A program made the translations under genes and the position numbers. The notes under the pieces were generated by a model. The model searched no databases and was not told where the DNA came from. It was given only the letters and a program-made list of their open reading frames with translations. Positions 26,595 to 35,536 of a stretch of DNA of 64,000 bases are shown here, piece after piece (the first letter of the stretch is position 1; each line of letters begins with the position of its first letter). The DNA comes from DASXUG01 sp964620425 (GTDB lineage Bacteria > Pseudomonadota > Gammaproteobacteria > Burkholderiales > Methylophilaceae), in the NCBI GenBank assembly GCA_964620425.1, contig CAZUGV010000001.1, positions 62,001 to 126,000 on the forward strand, given 5' to 3'.

Positions 26595-28019
26595 TCAGTT
26601 TTCACTTAGTTTAAACGCAACTGATTCATTTACAAAGCTTTGAATGCGGCGAAGTGTTTCCTCTTGACCTAAAATCATCATCACAGCATCAATGCTTGGG
26701 GATTGAGCGCCACCAGTTAGCATAACTCTTAGGGGCATTGCCACTTTGGGGAACTTCAAGCTATTTTCTTTCACAGATGTTTCAATTTCATGATGTATCG
26801 CCTCCACCGTCCAGTTGATTTGTGAGAGGCGTACACTCAACACCTTCAATACAGGTAAAATATCTTCAGAGATATGCTTTTCTGAGGCGACCATATCTGT
26901 TTCAGGTTGCTGGTAAAAGTATGCGATGCTATTGGCTAATTCATTTAGAGTATTAGCGCGGTCTTTGTACAACTCAATGGCTTGAACCAACTCTGGCTTT
27001 TCTGTTACGTTTATTGCTTTTGCGGACAAGCGCTTTTCAATATCGAACACCAAATCTGCACTATTCAATTGCTTAATATAATGTGCATTTAGCCAATTTA
27101 ACTTATCAGTATTAAATTGTGCGGCGGATGGCGTGATGTGATCCAAATCGAACCATTGGCAAAATTGCGCCATATCAAAGATTTCGTCATCACCGTGCGA
27201 CCAGCCCAAACGCGCCAAATAATTTAGCACTGCTTGCGGCAAATAGCCGTCATCATCATATTGCATTACGCTGACTGCGCCATGACGCTTGGACAATTTT
27301 TGTCCGTCATCGCCTAGAATCATTGATAAATGCGCATATTGCGGAATCGTCGCGCCTAGCGCCATGAGCATGTTAATTTGGCGTGGTGTGTTATTCACAT
27401 GGTCATCGCCGCGAATCACTTGCGTGATGCCCATTTCCCAGTCATCAACAACCACACAAAAGTTGTAAGTAGGTGTGCCATCAGCGCGCGCAATGATTAA
27501 ATCATCCAACTCTTCATTCGAGATGGTGATTGTGCCTTTCACTAGATCATTCCAAGAAACAACACCAGTTTGCGGATTTTTGAAACGTATCACTGGCTGC
27601 ACATCTGCAGGGGGCGTAGGTAAAACCTTACCGTCCTCTGGTCGCCAGCGCCCGTCATAGCGTGGCTTAAGTTGATTCGCCATTTGGTATTCACGTAAGG
27701 CGTTTAACTCTTCTTTGCTTGAATAACAGTAATAAGCTTTGCCTTCATCCAACATTTTTTGGATAACTTCTTTGTAGCGATCCATTCGTTGCATTTGGTA
27801 GAAGGGACCTTCATCCCAATCCAACCCAAGCCATGACATGCCATCCAAAATAGCTTTAACAGCTTCAGGCGTTGAGCGCGCAACATCGGTATCTTCAATG
27901 CGCAAAATAAATTGACCTGCATGTTTGCGAGCATATGCCCACGAGAACAAGGCAGTGCGAGCGCCGCCAATATGGAGAAAGCCTGTAGGGCTGGGGGCAA
28001 AACGTGTACGAACAGTCAT
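26595..28019 (-). CDS. gltX: Glutamyl-tRNA synthetase
   Basis: A 474-residue class I synthetase. HIGH motif as FLHIGGARTALFSWAYARKH near residues 15-34 and KMSKS motif as QKLSKRHG near residue 243. ILRIEDTDVARS is typical. It charges tRNA-Glu. Located alone between the SemiSWEET gene and hfq, both strands spaced by more than 140 bases. Confidence 0.97.
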   Translation of the reverse strand: MTVRTRFAPSPTGFLHIGGARTALFSWAYARKHAGQFILRIEDTDVARSTPEAVKAILDGMSWLGLDWDEGPFYQMQRMDRYKEVIQKMLDEGKAYYCYSSKEELNALREYQMANQLKPRYDGRWRPEDGKVLPTPPADVQPVIRFKNPQTGVVSWNDLVKGTITISNEELDDLIIARADGTPTYNFCVVVDDWEMGITQVIRGDDHVNNTPRQINMLMALGATIPQYAHLSMILGDDGQKLSKRHGAVSVMQYDDDGYLPQAVLNYLARLGWSHGDDEIFDMAQFCQWFDLDHITPSAAQFNTDKLNWLNAHYIKQLNSADLVFDIEKRLSAKAINVTEKPELVQAIELYKDRANTLNELANSIAYFYQQPETDMVASEKHISEDILPVLKVLSVRLSQINWTVEAIHHEIETSVKENSLKFPKVAMPLRVMLTGGAQSPSIDAVMMILGQEETLRRIQSFVNESVAFKLSEN

Positions 28020-28163
28020 GAATATTAAACACTAACAATAATATTAAATTTTAACATGCTAACGATGTTTAATTTTTTGATTTTTTATCATTTAAACTAC
28101 TGTTTGACCTAAAACAACACCATATGCTTTAATCACGCGCTCCCAAACAATCATTAAGTTTTT

Positions 28164-28430
28164 ATGTCTATCGATAGCCTCATCGGGTACTTATCTGCTT
28201 TTCTAACAACTGCGGCCTTTGTTCCACAGGCTTATCAATCGTGGAAAACTCGTGACTTATCGGGCATCTCTCTGCCGATGTATAGCATGTTTACACTCGG
28301 TGTCGCTGGCTGGCTTGTATATGGGTTAATGATTAACAGCCTGCCAGTGATTATCGCTAATGCAATTACGCTTATTTTATCTGCTATCGTTTTGTTTCTA
28401 AAAATAGCGCAAGTCACCAAAAAAGATTAA
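28164..28430 (+). CDS. SemiSWEET sugar transporter (PQ-loop)
   Basis: 88 residues with three membrane helices. The first half holds the PQ loop motif TTAAFVPQAYQSWKTRDLSGISLPM (family signature around residues 16-40). SemiSWEETs dimerise to form a facilitative sugar pore in the inner membrane. It is a lone gene; its neighbours give no hint to the sugar. Confidence 0.9.
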   Translation: MSIDSLIGYLSAFLTTAAFVPQAYQSWKTRDLSGISLPMYSMFTLGVAGWLVYGLMINSLPVIIANAITLILSAIVLFLKIAQVTKKD

Positions 28431-28443
28431 CTGACGCAAATTA

Positions 28444-28475
28444 CATTACTGCGTTTTTGCATTACTGCGTTTTTG
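28444..28475. repeat. Perfect 16-base tandem duplication at the end of the NodT-type gene
   Basis: CATTACTGCGTTTTTG occurs twice in direct succession (28444-28459 and 28460-28475). The copy nearer the gene contains its stop codon (TAA at 28464-28462) and the last codons; the other copy is downstream of the stop. It looks like a recent slippage duplication with little effect on the protein. Confidence 0.9.
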
Positions 28476-29886
28476 CAGTTTTTAGCGCTGTACTTTCTTG
28501 AGCAACCCAGCCGCCACCGAGAGCTTTAAACAAATCGACCGTTGAAACTAAACGCGCTTGACGGCTTTGCAGGTAATTCAAGGCGGTATCGTTATATACA
28601 CGCTGCGAATCCAGCACATCTAAATAAGCAGAATATCCTGCTTTATAGCGGTTTTCAGAAATCTGCAACGCACGTTGCGCTGATTGGCGACTTTGATCTA
28701 AAGTGGCTTCACGCTCTGTATTCTGTTTTACCGAGACTAAAGCGTCATCCACTTCACGAAAAGCAGTTTGTACGGCATTTTCATAACTCAACAGTATTTG
28801 TTTTTGTTGTGCAGAAGCTTGATCCACTTTCGAATTTAAACGACCTGAATCAAAAATTGGCAAATTCAAACTCAAACCAGCCCCCCAAACGCGAGAAGCG
28901 GATTTTAGCAAATCACCCAGCTGTGCACTTTCATTTCCCAAATTGGCGGTGAGTGAAATGGAGGGGAACAGAGCCGCCTTGGCAACAGCGATTTTAGCGT
29001 TAGCTGAGATTAAACTTTGCTCCGCTTGGCGTACATCTGGCCTGGCTTCTAATAAGCTAGAAGGTAAACCAGCTGGAGGCACAGGCGGCAATGGAATGCT
29101 GCTTAAGTCACCTGTTGCCACATTCAGCGACAAATCACCAGTTAACACGGCCAGCTGATGTTGTATCAATGTTCGCTGTTTAACTAAATCAACAATTTGC
29201 GCTTTTAAGTTGGAACTTGCCACTTCAGCCTGAGCAACATCTAACGCAGATGATGCACCACCAGCTAAGCGCCTTTTTGTAAGCACTAAACTTTCTTCAC
29301 GATTACGCAAACTATCATTTGAAACATTTATTTGTGCATCTAAACTGCGTAATAACAAATAATTACTTGCCACTAAACCAGTCAGCGATAAGCCGACGGT
29401 GTCAGCTGCATATCGAGTAGCTAAGGCTTGTGCACGGGCAGATTCTTTTGCTCGGCGTAGCTTACCCCAAAAATCCAACTCAAATGAGGTGCTTAATTTG
29501 GCGTTGTGATTACCTCGCTGAAAAGGGGGAAAGCGTATGGCTGTGGTTTCAGAAATACCAGACCGAGTGCTACTCGCTTCCAAGTTAACTTGAGGAAATA
29601 AAGCCGCCCCAACCTCGCGCAAATAAGCATCGGCCTCTTCAATACGTGCTGTGGCAATTTTTAAATCTTTATTATTTTTTAATGCTTTTGCCATTAACTC
29701 ATTCAATGTTTCATCTTGGTATAGCGTCCACCAGTCTGAAGGCACAGTCAATGTTGACGCATTTTCTGCCTGACTATATTGATTAGGCAAGATGGATGCG
29801 GGTCTTTGGTAATCTAGCCCCAACAACTGACAGCCAGAAAGAAGCGCCACCGACACCGCTAATGATATTTTTTTCAATGAAAACAT
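28462..29886 (-). CDS. RND efflux outer membrane lipoprotein, NodT/OprM family
   Basis: A 474-residue TolC-like channel. Lipoprotein signal with lipobox LLSGC (Cys19), then two outer-membrane efflux repeats; PSDWWTLYQDETLNELMAKAL, ARIEEADAYLREVGAALFPQVN and SLLEARPDVRQAEQSLISANAKI are characteristic. It completes the tripartite pump with the two genes upstream, one base after the permease. The C-terminus lies in a 16-base tandem duplication. Confidence 0.93.
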   Translation of the reverse strand: MFSLKKISLAVSVALLSGCQLLGLDYQRPASILPNQYSQAENASTLTVPSDWWTLYQDETLNELMAKALKNNKDLKIATARIEEADAYLREVGAALFPQVNLEASSTRSGISETTAIRFPPFQRGNHNAKLSTSFELDFWGKLRRAKESARAQALATRYAADTVGLSLTGLVASNYLLLRSLDAQINVSNDSLRNREESLVLTKRRLAGGASSALDVAQAEVASSNLKAQIVDLVKQRTLIQHQLAVLTGDLSLNVATGDLSSIPLPPVPPAGLPSSLLEARPDVRQAEQSLISANAKIAVAKAALFPSISLTANLGNESAQLGDLLKSASRVWGAGLSLNLPIFDSGRLNSKVDQASAQQKQILLSYENAVQTAFREVDDALVSVKQNTEREATLDQSRQSAQRALQISENRYKAGYSAYLDVLDSQRVYNDTALNYLQSRQARLVSTVDLFKALGGGWVAQESTALKTAKTQ

Positions 29887-32800
29887 TATGCTGATTCCTT
29901 ACCTGATGAGTGGGTCGCAAGCTCATGCGAATGTCTCACGTGTTTACGTGTAAGCCACGTAAAAAACAATGGAATAAAGATAGTTGCTACAAAAGTGGCT
30001 AATAACATACCGCCAAACACGCCTGTACCCATTGAACGCCGAGCCGCAGCGCCTGCCCCCGTGGCAACCACTAATGGCACAATACCCAACACGAACGCCA
30101 TTGAGGTCATCACAATTGGTCTGAAACGCAACCTCGCCGCAGCGATGGCTGATTCCATCACACCCAGGCCCTCATCCATCATTTGGCTTGCAAATTCAAC
30201 AATTAAAATTGCATTTTTTGCAGCCAAGCCGACTAAGGTAATCATGCCGATTTGAAAGTAAATGTCATTTGGCATACCGCGCACCGTTACCGCAATTAAA
30301 GCACCAGCGATAGCAAAAGGTACTGCCATAATCACTGCAAGTGGTAAGGACCAAGTCTCAAACTGCGCTGCTAGAATCAAGAACACCATGATAATGGCAA
30401 AGCCGAAGGCAAATATTGCCGCAGAGCCAGTACGTTTTTCTTGATAGGCTTGACCTGTCCATGCGATTTGATAGCCTTCTGGTAATGTATCTGCGGCAAC
30501 TTTCTCCACCACTTTAATCGCGTCACCTGAACTGACGCCTAATGCTGCTTCACCCAGCACTTTTGCTGATAATAAGCCGTTATAACGCTCTAATTGCTCA
30601 GCACCTATAATAGTTTTAACTGTACTTAACGCAGAAAGCGGCACCATTTTCCCCATGCTAGACCGCACATAGACCTTACCTAAGTCTTCTGGCTTCATAC
30701 GGTATTGTGGCTCGGCTTGCAGTTGCACACGATAAGTACGGCCAGACTTATTAAAATCATTCACATAAAGCGAGCCCATCGTACTTTGTAATGTAGAGTA
30801 AATTTCTGCAATCGGGACGCCTTGAGCAATCGCTTTTGCTTCATCAACTTCTATGAGCAGCTGCGGTACTGTGGGACGAAAAAAAGTACGGGTTTTAGCA
30901 GGATCTAGCTTGGCTTCCTTTTGTAAAGTTTCCACAAAATTACCAACCACTGCCGCAAGATGAAGGGGATCTGTGTCGGTTCGGCTTTGCACATACACTT
31001 CAAAGCCCCCTGCGCTGCCTAAGCCACGAATTGCGGGCGGGTTGAAGGCAATTGCCAAGCCATCTGGTTGCATCATGCCGATACCAAATAGCTTTTTGAC
31101 GATGTCATCCGCTGTTGAACTGCGTTCTTCCCAATCCTTTAGTCGTACAAACATAGTCGCAGCACTGGTTTTACTGCCACCACCTATCAAATCAAAACCA
31201 TTGACTGCAAATTCATGAGCAACGGCAGGGTCTTTAGCAATGGCAGACCTTACGTTTTCTGTGGTTTTACTTGTGCGATTTAAAGTTGCAGCATCTGGCA
31301 TAATCACGGCAGTTACAACATAACCCTGATCTTCTGGCGGGACAAAGCCACCTGGAACAGTTTTCAATAGTACAAAAACCAGCGAGATAATGGCAGCAAA
31401 CAACAAACCACCAATGATTCTATGGTGCAAAGTTAAATTAACAATCCGACTATAAAATCTGGTGAGTCGTTCAAACCCACGGTTAAATGGTCTAAAAAAT
31501 GTTGATTCTGCATGCACTGGTTTTAACAAAATAGCGCATAAGGCAGGTGTTAATGTGAGTGCGACCACGCCAGAAATCACAACAGCAATCGCCACGGTAA
31601 CAGCAAACTGCTTATACATTTCGCCCGCAATACCGCCCAAAAAAGCCACGGGTACAAATACCGCACATAACACCATGACAATCGCGATAACTGCCGCGGA
31701 CACTTGCTCCATAGATTTGATTGCGGCGTTAATCGGCGATAGCTTTTCTTCCGCCATCAAACGCTCGATATTTTCAAGCACTACAATTGCATCATCCACC
31801 ACAATACCAATTGCTAACACCATCGCAAAAAGGGTGAGTGTGTTGATAGAAAAGCCAAACATCCATAGCCCAGCAAAAGTACCAATAAGCGAAATCGGCA
31901 CTGCAATCAATGGGATTAAAGTTGCACGCCAGCTTTGTAAGAAAACAAAAACAACTAAAACCACGAGCAGTAATGCTTCGCCCAGTGTTTTAACCACTTC
32001 AATAATGGAAGATTTTACAAAGTCACTGGTGTCATAGGGGATTTCATAATCTATCCCTGCTGGAAAACGCTTTTTCAGCTCTTTCATTTTCTCCTTAATA
32101 CCTTTTGCGGTATCCAAGGCATTCGCACCCGTTTGCAAATTAACACGTACCGCAATACCAGGCAGACCATCTAATGTAGTACGGATATTGTAGCTTTGCG
32201 AAGCTAGCTCAATCCGCGCCACATCTTTTAGATACAACACACCTTTTGCGCCATTAGCACGCAAAATAATGTTGCCAAACTGTTCTGGGTCAACCAGCCG
32301 CCCTTTGGCAGTCACGGTGTAAACCAATTGCTGGCTATCTGGTGCGGGATCTTGCCCAATTCTACCAGCCGCATATTGCGCGTTTTGGCTGTTTAGTGCA
32401 GTCACTACATCTGAAGTGGTGATGCCCAACTGCGCCATGCGGTCAGGACGCAACCACACACGCATAGCGTAATCTTGTGCGCCAAAAATAGCCGCTTCAC
32501 CAACGCCTTTAACGCGTTTAAGCTCATCTAAAACATTCAGGGTACCGTAGTTGCTTAAAAATAAGGTACCGTATTTTTGTTGTTTATCAGTCAACATCAC
32601 CACCAACAAAATATCATTCGATACCTTGTTAACAATCAACCCAGTGCGTCTAACTTCATCGGGCAGACGTGGCAATGCTGTATCCACACGATTTTTTACG
32701 TTAAATGTAGCTTGGTTTATATCCGTACCAACTTCAAACGTAGCGGTAATGGTTAGCGTGCCGCTTGAGTCAGCACTTGAGTTGAAATATAACAAGCCTT

Positions 32801-33017
32801 CAACACCACTTAGCTGCTCCTCAATCGGCGCTGCTACAGTTTTGGATAAGGTTTCAGCGCTTGCGCCTGGATAGCTCGCAGTAATTTGTACCGTAGGTGG
32901 CGCAATTTGTGGATATTGCGCAATTGGCAACTTCATTGCCGCCGCCAAGCCCGCCAACACAATAATGATTGACAATACGGAGGCAAATATCGGCCTTGTG
33001 ATAAAAAATTTAGTCAT
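29886..33017 (-). CDS. acrB: RND multidrug efflux permease, AcrB/MexB (HAE1) type
   Basis: A 1043-residue inner membrane proton/drug antiporter with 12 membrane helices and two large periplasmic loops. Starts MTKFFITRPIFASVLSI. The proton-relay pair lies in MVLAIGIVVDDAIVVLENIE (about residues 398-417), with GGIAGEMYKQFAVTVAIAV next. The length is normal for AcrB. It trimerises and works with the periplasmic adaptor and outer membrane channel of the same operon. Substrates cannot be read from the sequence. The gene symbol indicates family similarity, not strict orthology. Confidence 0.94.
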   Translation of the reverse strand: MTKFFITRPIFASVLSIIIVLAGLAAAMKLPIAQYPQIAPPTVQITASYPGASAETLSKTVAAPIEEQLSGVEGLLYFNSSADSSGTLTITATFEVGTDINQATFNVKNRVDTALPRLPDEVRRTGLIVNKVSNDILLVVMLTDKQQKYGTLFLSNYGTLNVLDELKRVKGVGEAAIFGAQDYAMRVWLRPDRMAQLGITTSDVVTALNSQNAQYAAGRIGQDPAPDSQQLVYTVTAKGRLVDPEQFGNIILRANGAKGVLYLKDVARIELASQSYNIRTTLDGLPGIAVRVNLQTGANALDTAKGIKEKMKELKKRFPAGIDYEIPYDTSDFVKSSIIEVVKTLGEALLLVVLVVFVFLQSWRATLIPLIAVPISLIGTFAGLWMFGFSINTLTLFAMVLAIGIVVDDAIVVLENIERLMAEEKLSPINAAIKSMEQVSAAVIAIVMVLCAVFVPVAFLGGIAGEMYKQFAVTVAIAVVISGVVALTLTPALCAILLKPVHAESTFFRPFNRGFERLTRFYSRIVNLTLHHRIIGGLLFAAIISLVFVLLKTVPGGFVPPEDQGYVVTAVIMPDAATLNRTSKTTENVRSAIAKDPAVAHEFAVNGFDLIGGGSKTSAATMFVRLKDWEERSSTADDIVKKLFGIGMMQPDGLAIAFNPPAIRGLGSAGGFEVYVQSRTDTDPLHLAAVVGNFVETLQKEAKLDPAKTRTFFRPTVPQLLIEVDEAKAIAQGVPIAEIYSTLQSTMGSLYVNDFNKSGRTYRVQLQAEPQYRMKPEDLGKVYVRSSMGKMVPLSALSTVKTIIGAEQLERYNGLLSAKVLGEAALGVSSGDAIKVVEKVAADTLPEGYQIAWTGQAYQEKRTGSAAIFAFGFAIIMVFLILAAQFETWSLPLAVIMAVPFAIAGALIAVTVRGMPNDIYFQIGMITLVGLAAKNAILIVEFASQMMDEGLGVMESAIAAARLRFRPIVMTSMAFVLGIVPLVVATGAGAAARRSMGTGVFGGMLLATFVATIFIPLFFTWLTRKHVRHSHELATHSSGKESA

Positions 33018-33028
33018 TTCATTCTCGC

Positions 33029-34246
33029 TTAGACTTGTTTTGCTTTAACTGTTTGCGCAGGAGGTGAAGGCATAACAGGTGGCTGCCCCAATGGATGTGG
33101 TGCCACTTTTGCACCTGGGCGTAATTTAATCAAATTATCAACTGCAACTTTATCGCCAGATTGTAAACCACTTAAAATAATCCAATCTTTACCAAGCCAC
33201 GCTCCCACCACTACTGGTCGTGGAGTAATTTCATTTTTATCATTGACCACAAATACAAACTTACCCTGCTCTGAACTCAACACAGCGGGTTGAGGCACTA
33301 AAAATACGCCTTCTTTTGAGCCTGTAACTACTTTCGCCCGCACAAATTGACCGGGCAGCAGTTTTTTATCTTCATTATCGAAAGTCGCCCGAAATTGCTG
33401 CGTACCTAAACTCGCATCTACCTGACTACTAGCAAAATTCAACTTACCTTTTTGGGCATACTCGCTACCATCAGGCAATGTCAAAATGACCTCTTTCACA
33501 TGATGTTGATCCAAAATACCGCCCAATTGTGCTATTTCTGCATCTGAAAAACTAAATCGCACCCAAATAGGTGAAAGTTGAACTACCGTCGTGAGTAAGC
33601 TGGTATTGGCAGCGACTAAAGCTCCTTCTGAAAACTGAAAACGCCCAGAAACACCGGATACAGGGGCTGTAACAGTGGTATACGATAGATTTAACTCCGC
33701 TTCACGCACGCTGGCCTGCGCTTGCTGCAAATTAGCTAGTGCAATCGCCTGATCTGAAACCGCGTTATCATATTCACGCTGACTAATTGATTGTGTAGCC
33801 AATAAACCTTGCAGCCTTGCAGCTTCGCGTTTGGTTTGCTCAATTCGGGCGCTTTGTTGAGCTAATTGAGCCTTAGCTTGACTTAATGCGATTTGATAGG
33901 GCGCAGGGTCAATTTGAAACATGGCCTGCCCCGCCTTAACTTGCACACCTTCTTCATATAAGCGTTTTAACAAAATCCCACCCACACGCGGGCGAATCTC
34001 AACCTCTTTTGCGCCTTCAGTTTGCGCGACAGCCTCTGCACTGATCGGCACACTGGTTGGTTGCAACTCAACCACACTTACAGGCATGATCATGCCACCC
34101 GCCGCCGCGGGGGGCGGTTGATCATGCTTGCCACAGCCATTGAGTGCAGAAATAACCACGAATGCTACAGCGAGCTTTATAAGCAATTGCTTATTTAAAT
34201 CACTATTCGATTGCTGAGTTGGTACGCTTAAAAATCTGCTAGCCAT
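33029..34246 (-). CDS. acrA: RND efflux periplasmic adaptor lipoprotein, AcrA/MexA type
   Basis: 405 residues from the ATG at 34246 (MASRFLSV). An open frame continues to 34354, but that stretch contains the probable operator and reads as promoter DNA, so the downstream start is preferred. Lipobox ALNGC with Cys38. Then the lipoyl/barrel-sandwich halves (VEIRPRVGGILLKRLYEEGV and LSYTTVTAPVSGVSGRFQF) flank a helical hairpin. The C-terminus is Pro-rich. First gene of the acrA-acrB-nodT operon, 12 bases before acrB. Confidence 0.93.
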   Translation of the reverse strand: MASRFLSVPTQQSNSDLNKQLLIKLAVAFVVISALNGCGKHDQPPPAAAGGMIMPVSVVELQPTSVPISAEAVAQTEGAKEVEIRPRVGGILLKRLYEEGVQVKAGQAMFQIDPAPYQIALSQAKAQLAQQSARIEQTKREAARLQGLLATQSISQREYDNAVSDQAIALANLQQAQASVREAELNLSYTTVTAPVSGVSGRFQFSEGALVAANTSLLTTVVQLSPIWVRFSFSDAEIAQLGGILDQHHVKEVILTLPDGSEYAQKGKLNFASSQVDASLGTQQFRATFDNEDKKLLPGQFVRAKVVTGSKEGVFLVPQPAVLSSEQGKFVFVVNDKNEITPRPVVVGAWLGKDWIILSGLQSGDKVAVDNLIKLRPGAKVAPHPLGQPPVMPSPPAQTVKAKQV

Positions 34247-34319
34247 GCATAACTCCATGTCTTGTATAAAAAAATATCTTGAAAATATTAAAAAATTGAG
34301 GTAACTTACACACATTATA

Positions 34320-34339
34320 TACAAACATGATTGTATGTA
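34320..34339. promoter_or_regulatory. Candidate AcrR-type operator
   Basis: Inverted repeat TACAAACA-TGAT-TGTATGTA, with seven of eight positions matching between arms. The arms equal the E. coli AcrR half-sites (TACATACA / TGTATGTA) but with a four-base rather than eight-base spacer. It lies between the divergent acrA and TetR-type regulator genes, 73-94 bases from acrA and 80-100 from the regulator start. Confidence 0.72.
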
Positions 34340-34418
34340 AATAGGGTTCATCAAAGATTCATAAAATAAATTAAAATTTCAACTCTATACAAAATCAAGT
34401 ACAGAAGGCACCCGAACG

Positions 34419-35048
34419 ATGGTAAGAAAAACGAAAGAAGATGCAGAAAAAACGCGAGCGCTGATTATTGATGCCGCACGCACAGTTTTCTTACAAAGGG
34501 GTGTATCGCGAACCAGTTTAGAGCAAATTGCAACCCAAGCTGGGGTGACAAGAGGTGCGGTGTATTGGCATTTTCAAAATAAAACAGAATTAATCACAGC
34601 CATGCGTGAACGTGTATTCCTGCCCTTGATTGACGAAATGGAAGATACTCTAAAGCTTGAAGGCAATACAGACCCACTTGGCAGCATAGAAAGCTTTATG
34701 TGTAGCCGTTTTGAGCAATTAGAGAACTGTCAAGATACGCGAGAAACTTACGAAATCATGATGACTAAGTGCGAATATGTGGATGAGTTTGCCGATGTAC
34801 TAGAGCAAATCACATCTAGTTGTGCCATGATCGAAGCAAAGTTAACGATATGTTACGAGCAAGCACAAGCTAAAGCGCAAGTAACCACTAAAATGACAGC
34901 CTTAGAATTGGCGAGGGACACCAACTTATTTTGGGTGGGATTACTTCATCGTTGGATGAAAGACCCGACAGGCAAGGATGCAAAGAGCTATGCCTTGGAT
35001 GCCATTAAAACTCACATCCTATTGCGAAAAAAACAACACGTAGCTTAA
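34419..35048 (+). CDS. acrR: AcrR-like TetR-family repressor
   Basis: 209 residues. The N-terminal helix-turn-helix (residues 10-56: TRALIIDAARTVFLQRGVSR, TSLEQIATQAGVTRGAVYWH) is close to E. coli AcrR in length and wording, including RKTKEDAEKTR at the start. The C-terminal half is the ligand-binding dimer domain with FIG-like KCEYVDEFADVLEQ. It is divergent from the efflux operon and is the obvious candidate to repress it by binding the inverted repeat between them. Confidence 0.92.
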   Translation: MVRKTKEDAEKTRALIIDAARTVFLQRGVSRTSLEQIATQAGVTRGAVYWHFQNKTELITAMRERVFLPLIDEMEDTLKLEGNTDPLGSIESFMCSRFEQLENCQDTRETYEIMMTKCEYVDEFADVLEQITSSCAMIEAKLTICYEQAQAKAQVTTKMTALELARDTNLFWVGLLHRWMKDPTGKDAKSYALDAIKTHILLRKKQHVA

Positions 35049-35063
35049 CTAATTTGTAGTAGC

Positions 35064-35249
35064 TCAGACATGATCTAACAGTTTGCCACCTATGGCCCAA
35101 TCCTCATACTCAACCTCTTCAAAAGTGATGTAAGTATAGTTTGCTGGTTTATTAGCAACTCGCGTCAGAGTTTCCGTAATTTCTTTAGCTATTTGCGCTT
35201 TTTGCTCGCGGGTTACACTTCCTGCTAATTTAACGTTTACATAGGGCAT
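35064..35249 (-). CDS. 4-oxalocrotonate tautomerase-family enzyme
   Basis: 61 residues beginning MPYVNVKLAGSVTREQKAQ, with the catalytic Pro2 exposed after Met removal. Typical length for the small tautomerases (hexamers), which interconvert enol and keto forms. The C-terminus has YTYITFEEVEYEDWAIGG, with the W-A-I-G-G ending seen in many members. No aromatic degradation genes are nearby, so the substrate is unknown. Confidence 0.87.
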   Translation of the reverse strand: MPYVNVKLAGSVTREQKAQIAKEITETLTRVANKPANYTYITFEEVEYEDWAIGGKLLDHV

Positions 35250-35286
35250 TTTAATCTCCTTTAAATTTCATATACAAAATCAACCA

Positions 35287-35484
35287 CTAACCTGGCTTAC
35301 CAGCAACTCGGCATTGCAAATCCTTATAAGGTCCATCCACCATTTCCCACCCATCGCCCAGCGGCACTTGGGAGCAAACGATAGCGCCATCCTCTTTGCT
35401 ACGCCACTTATACCATGCTGCTGGTGCAGCAATTGCAGATAACGCAAAACATAAACAGAACAATATTATCAGTCTTTGCAACAT
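35287..35484 (-). CDS. Small secreted protein of unknown function
   Basis: 65 residues with an evident signal peptide (MLQRLIILFCLCFALSAIAAP, cut near Ala20) and a 45-residue mature part containing two cysteines (IVCSQ and LQCRV) that could form a disulfide, plus a WYKWRSKEDG start. I do not recognise a family. It is preceded by a plausible AGGAG site (GCTAGGAGCTTAAT). Not clearly in an operon. Confidence 0.65.
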   Translation of the reverse strand: MLQRLIILFCLCFALSAIAAPAAWYKWRSKEDGAIVCSQVPLGDGWEMVDGPYKDLQCRVAGKPG

Positions 35485-35536
35485 ATTAAGCTCCTAGCAT
35501 AATCACTTTTCTGTTTAATTTAACACCGTAGGGGAA

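Noticed and set aside
28441..28480. Possible terminator at the NodT gene end
   Set aside because: The repeat is direct, not inverted, and does not form a stem.
31462..32037. 191-residue open frame on the plus strand
   Set aside because: It lies wholly antisense to the RND permease; the permease is clearly real, and the frame has no recognisable protein character (Ser/Thr/Ile-rich shadow).
34247..34354. N-terminal extension of the efflux adaptor
   Set aside because: It contains the inverted repeat for the regulator and would place the lipobox 70 residues in; the ATG at 34246 gives a normal lipoprotein signal.
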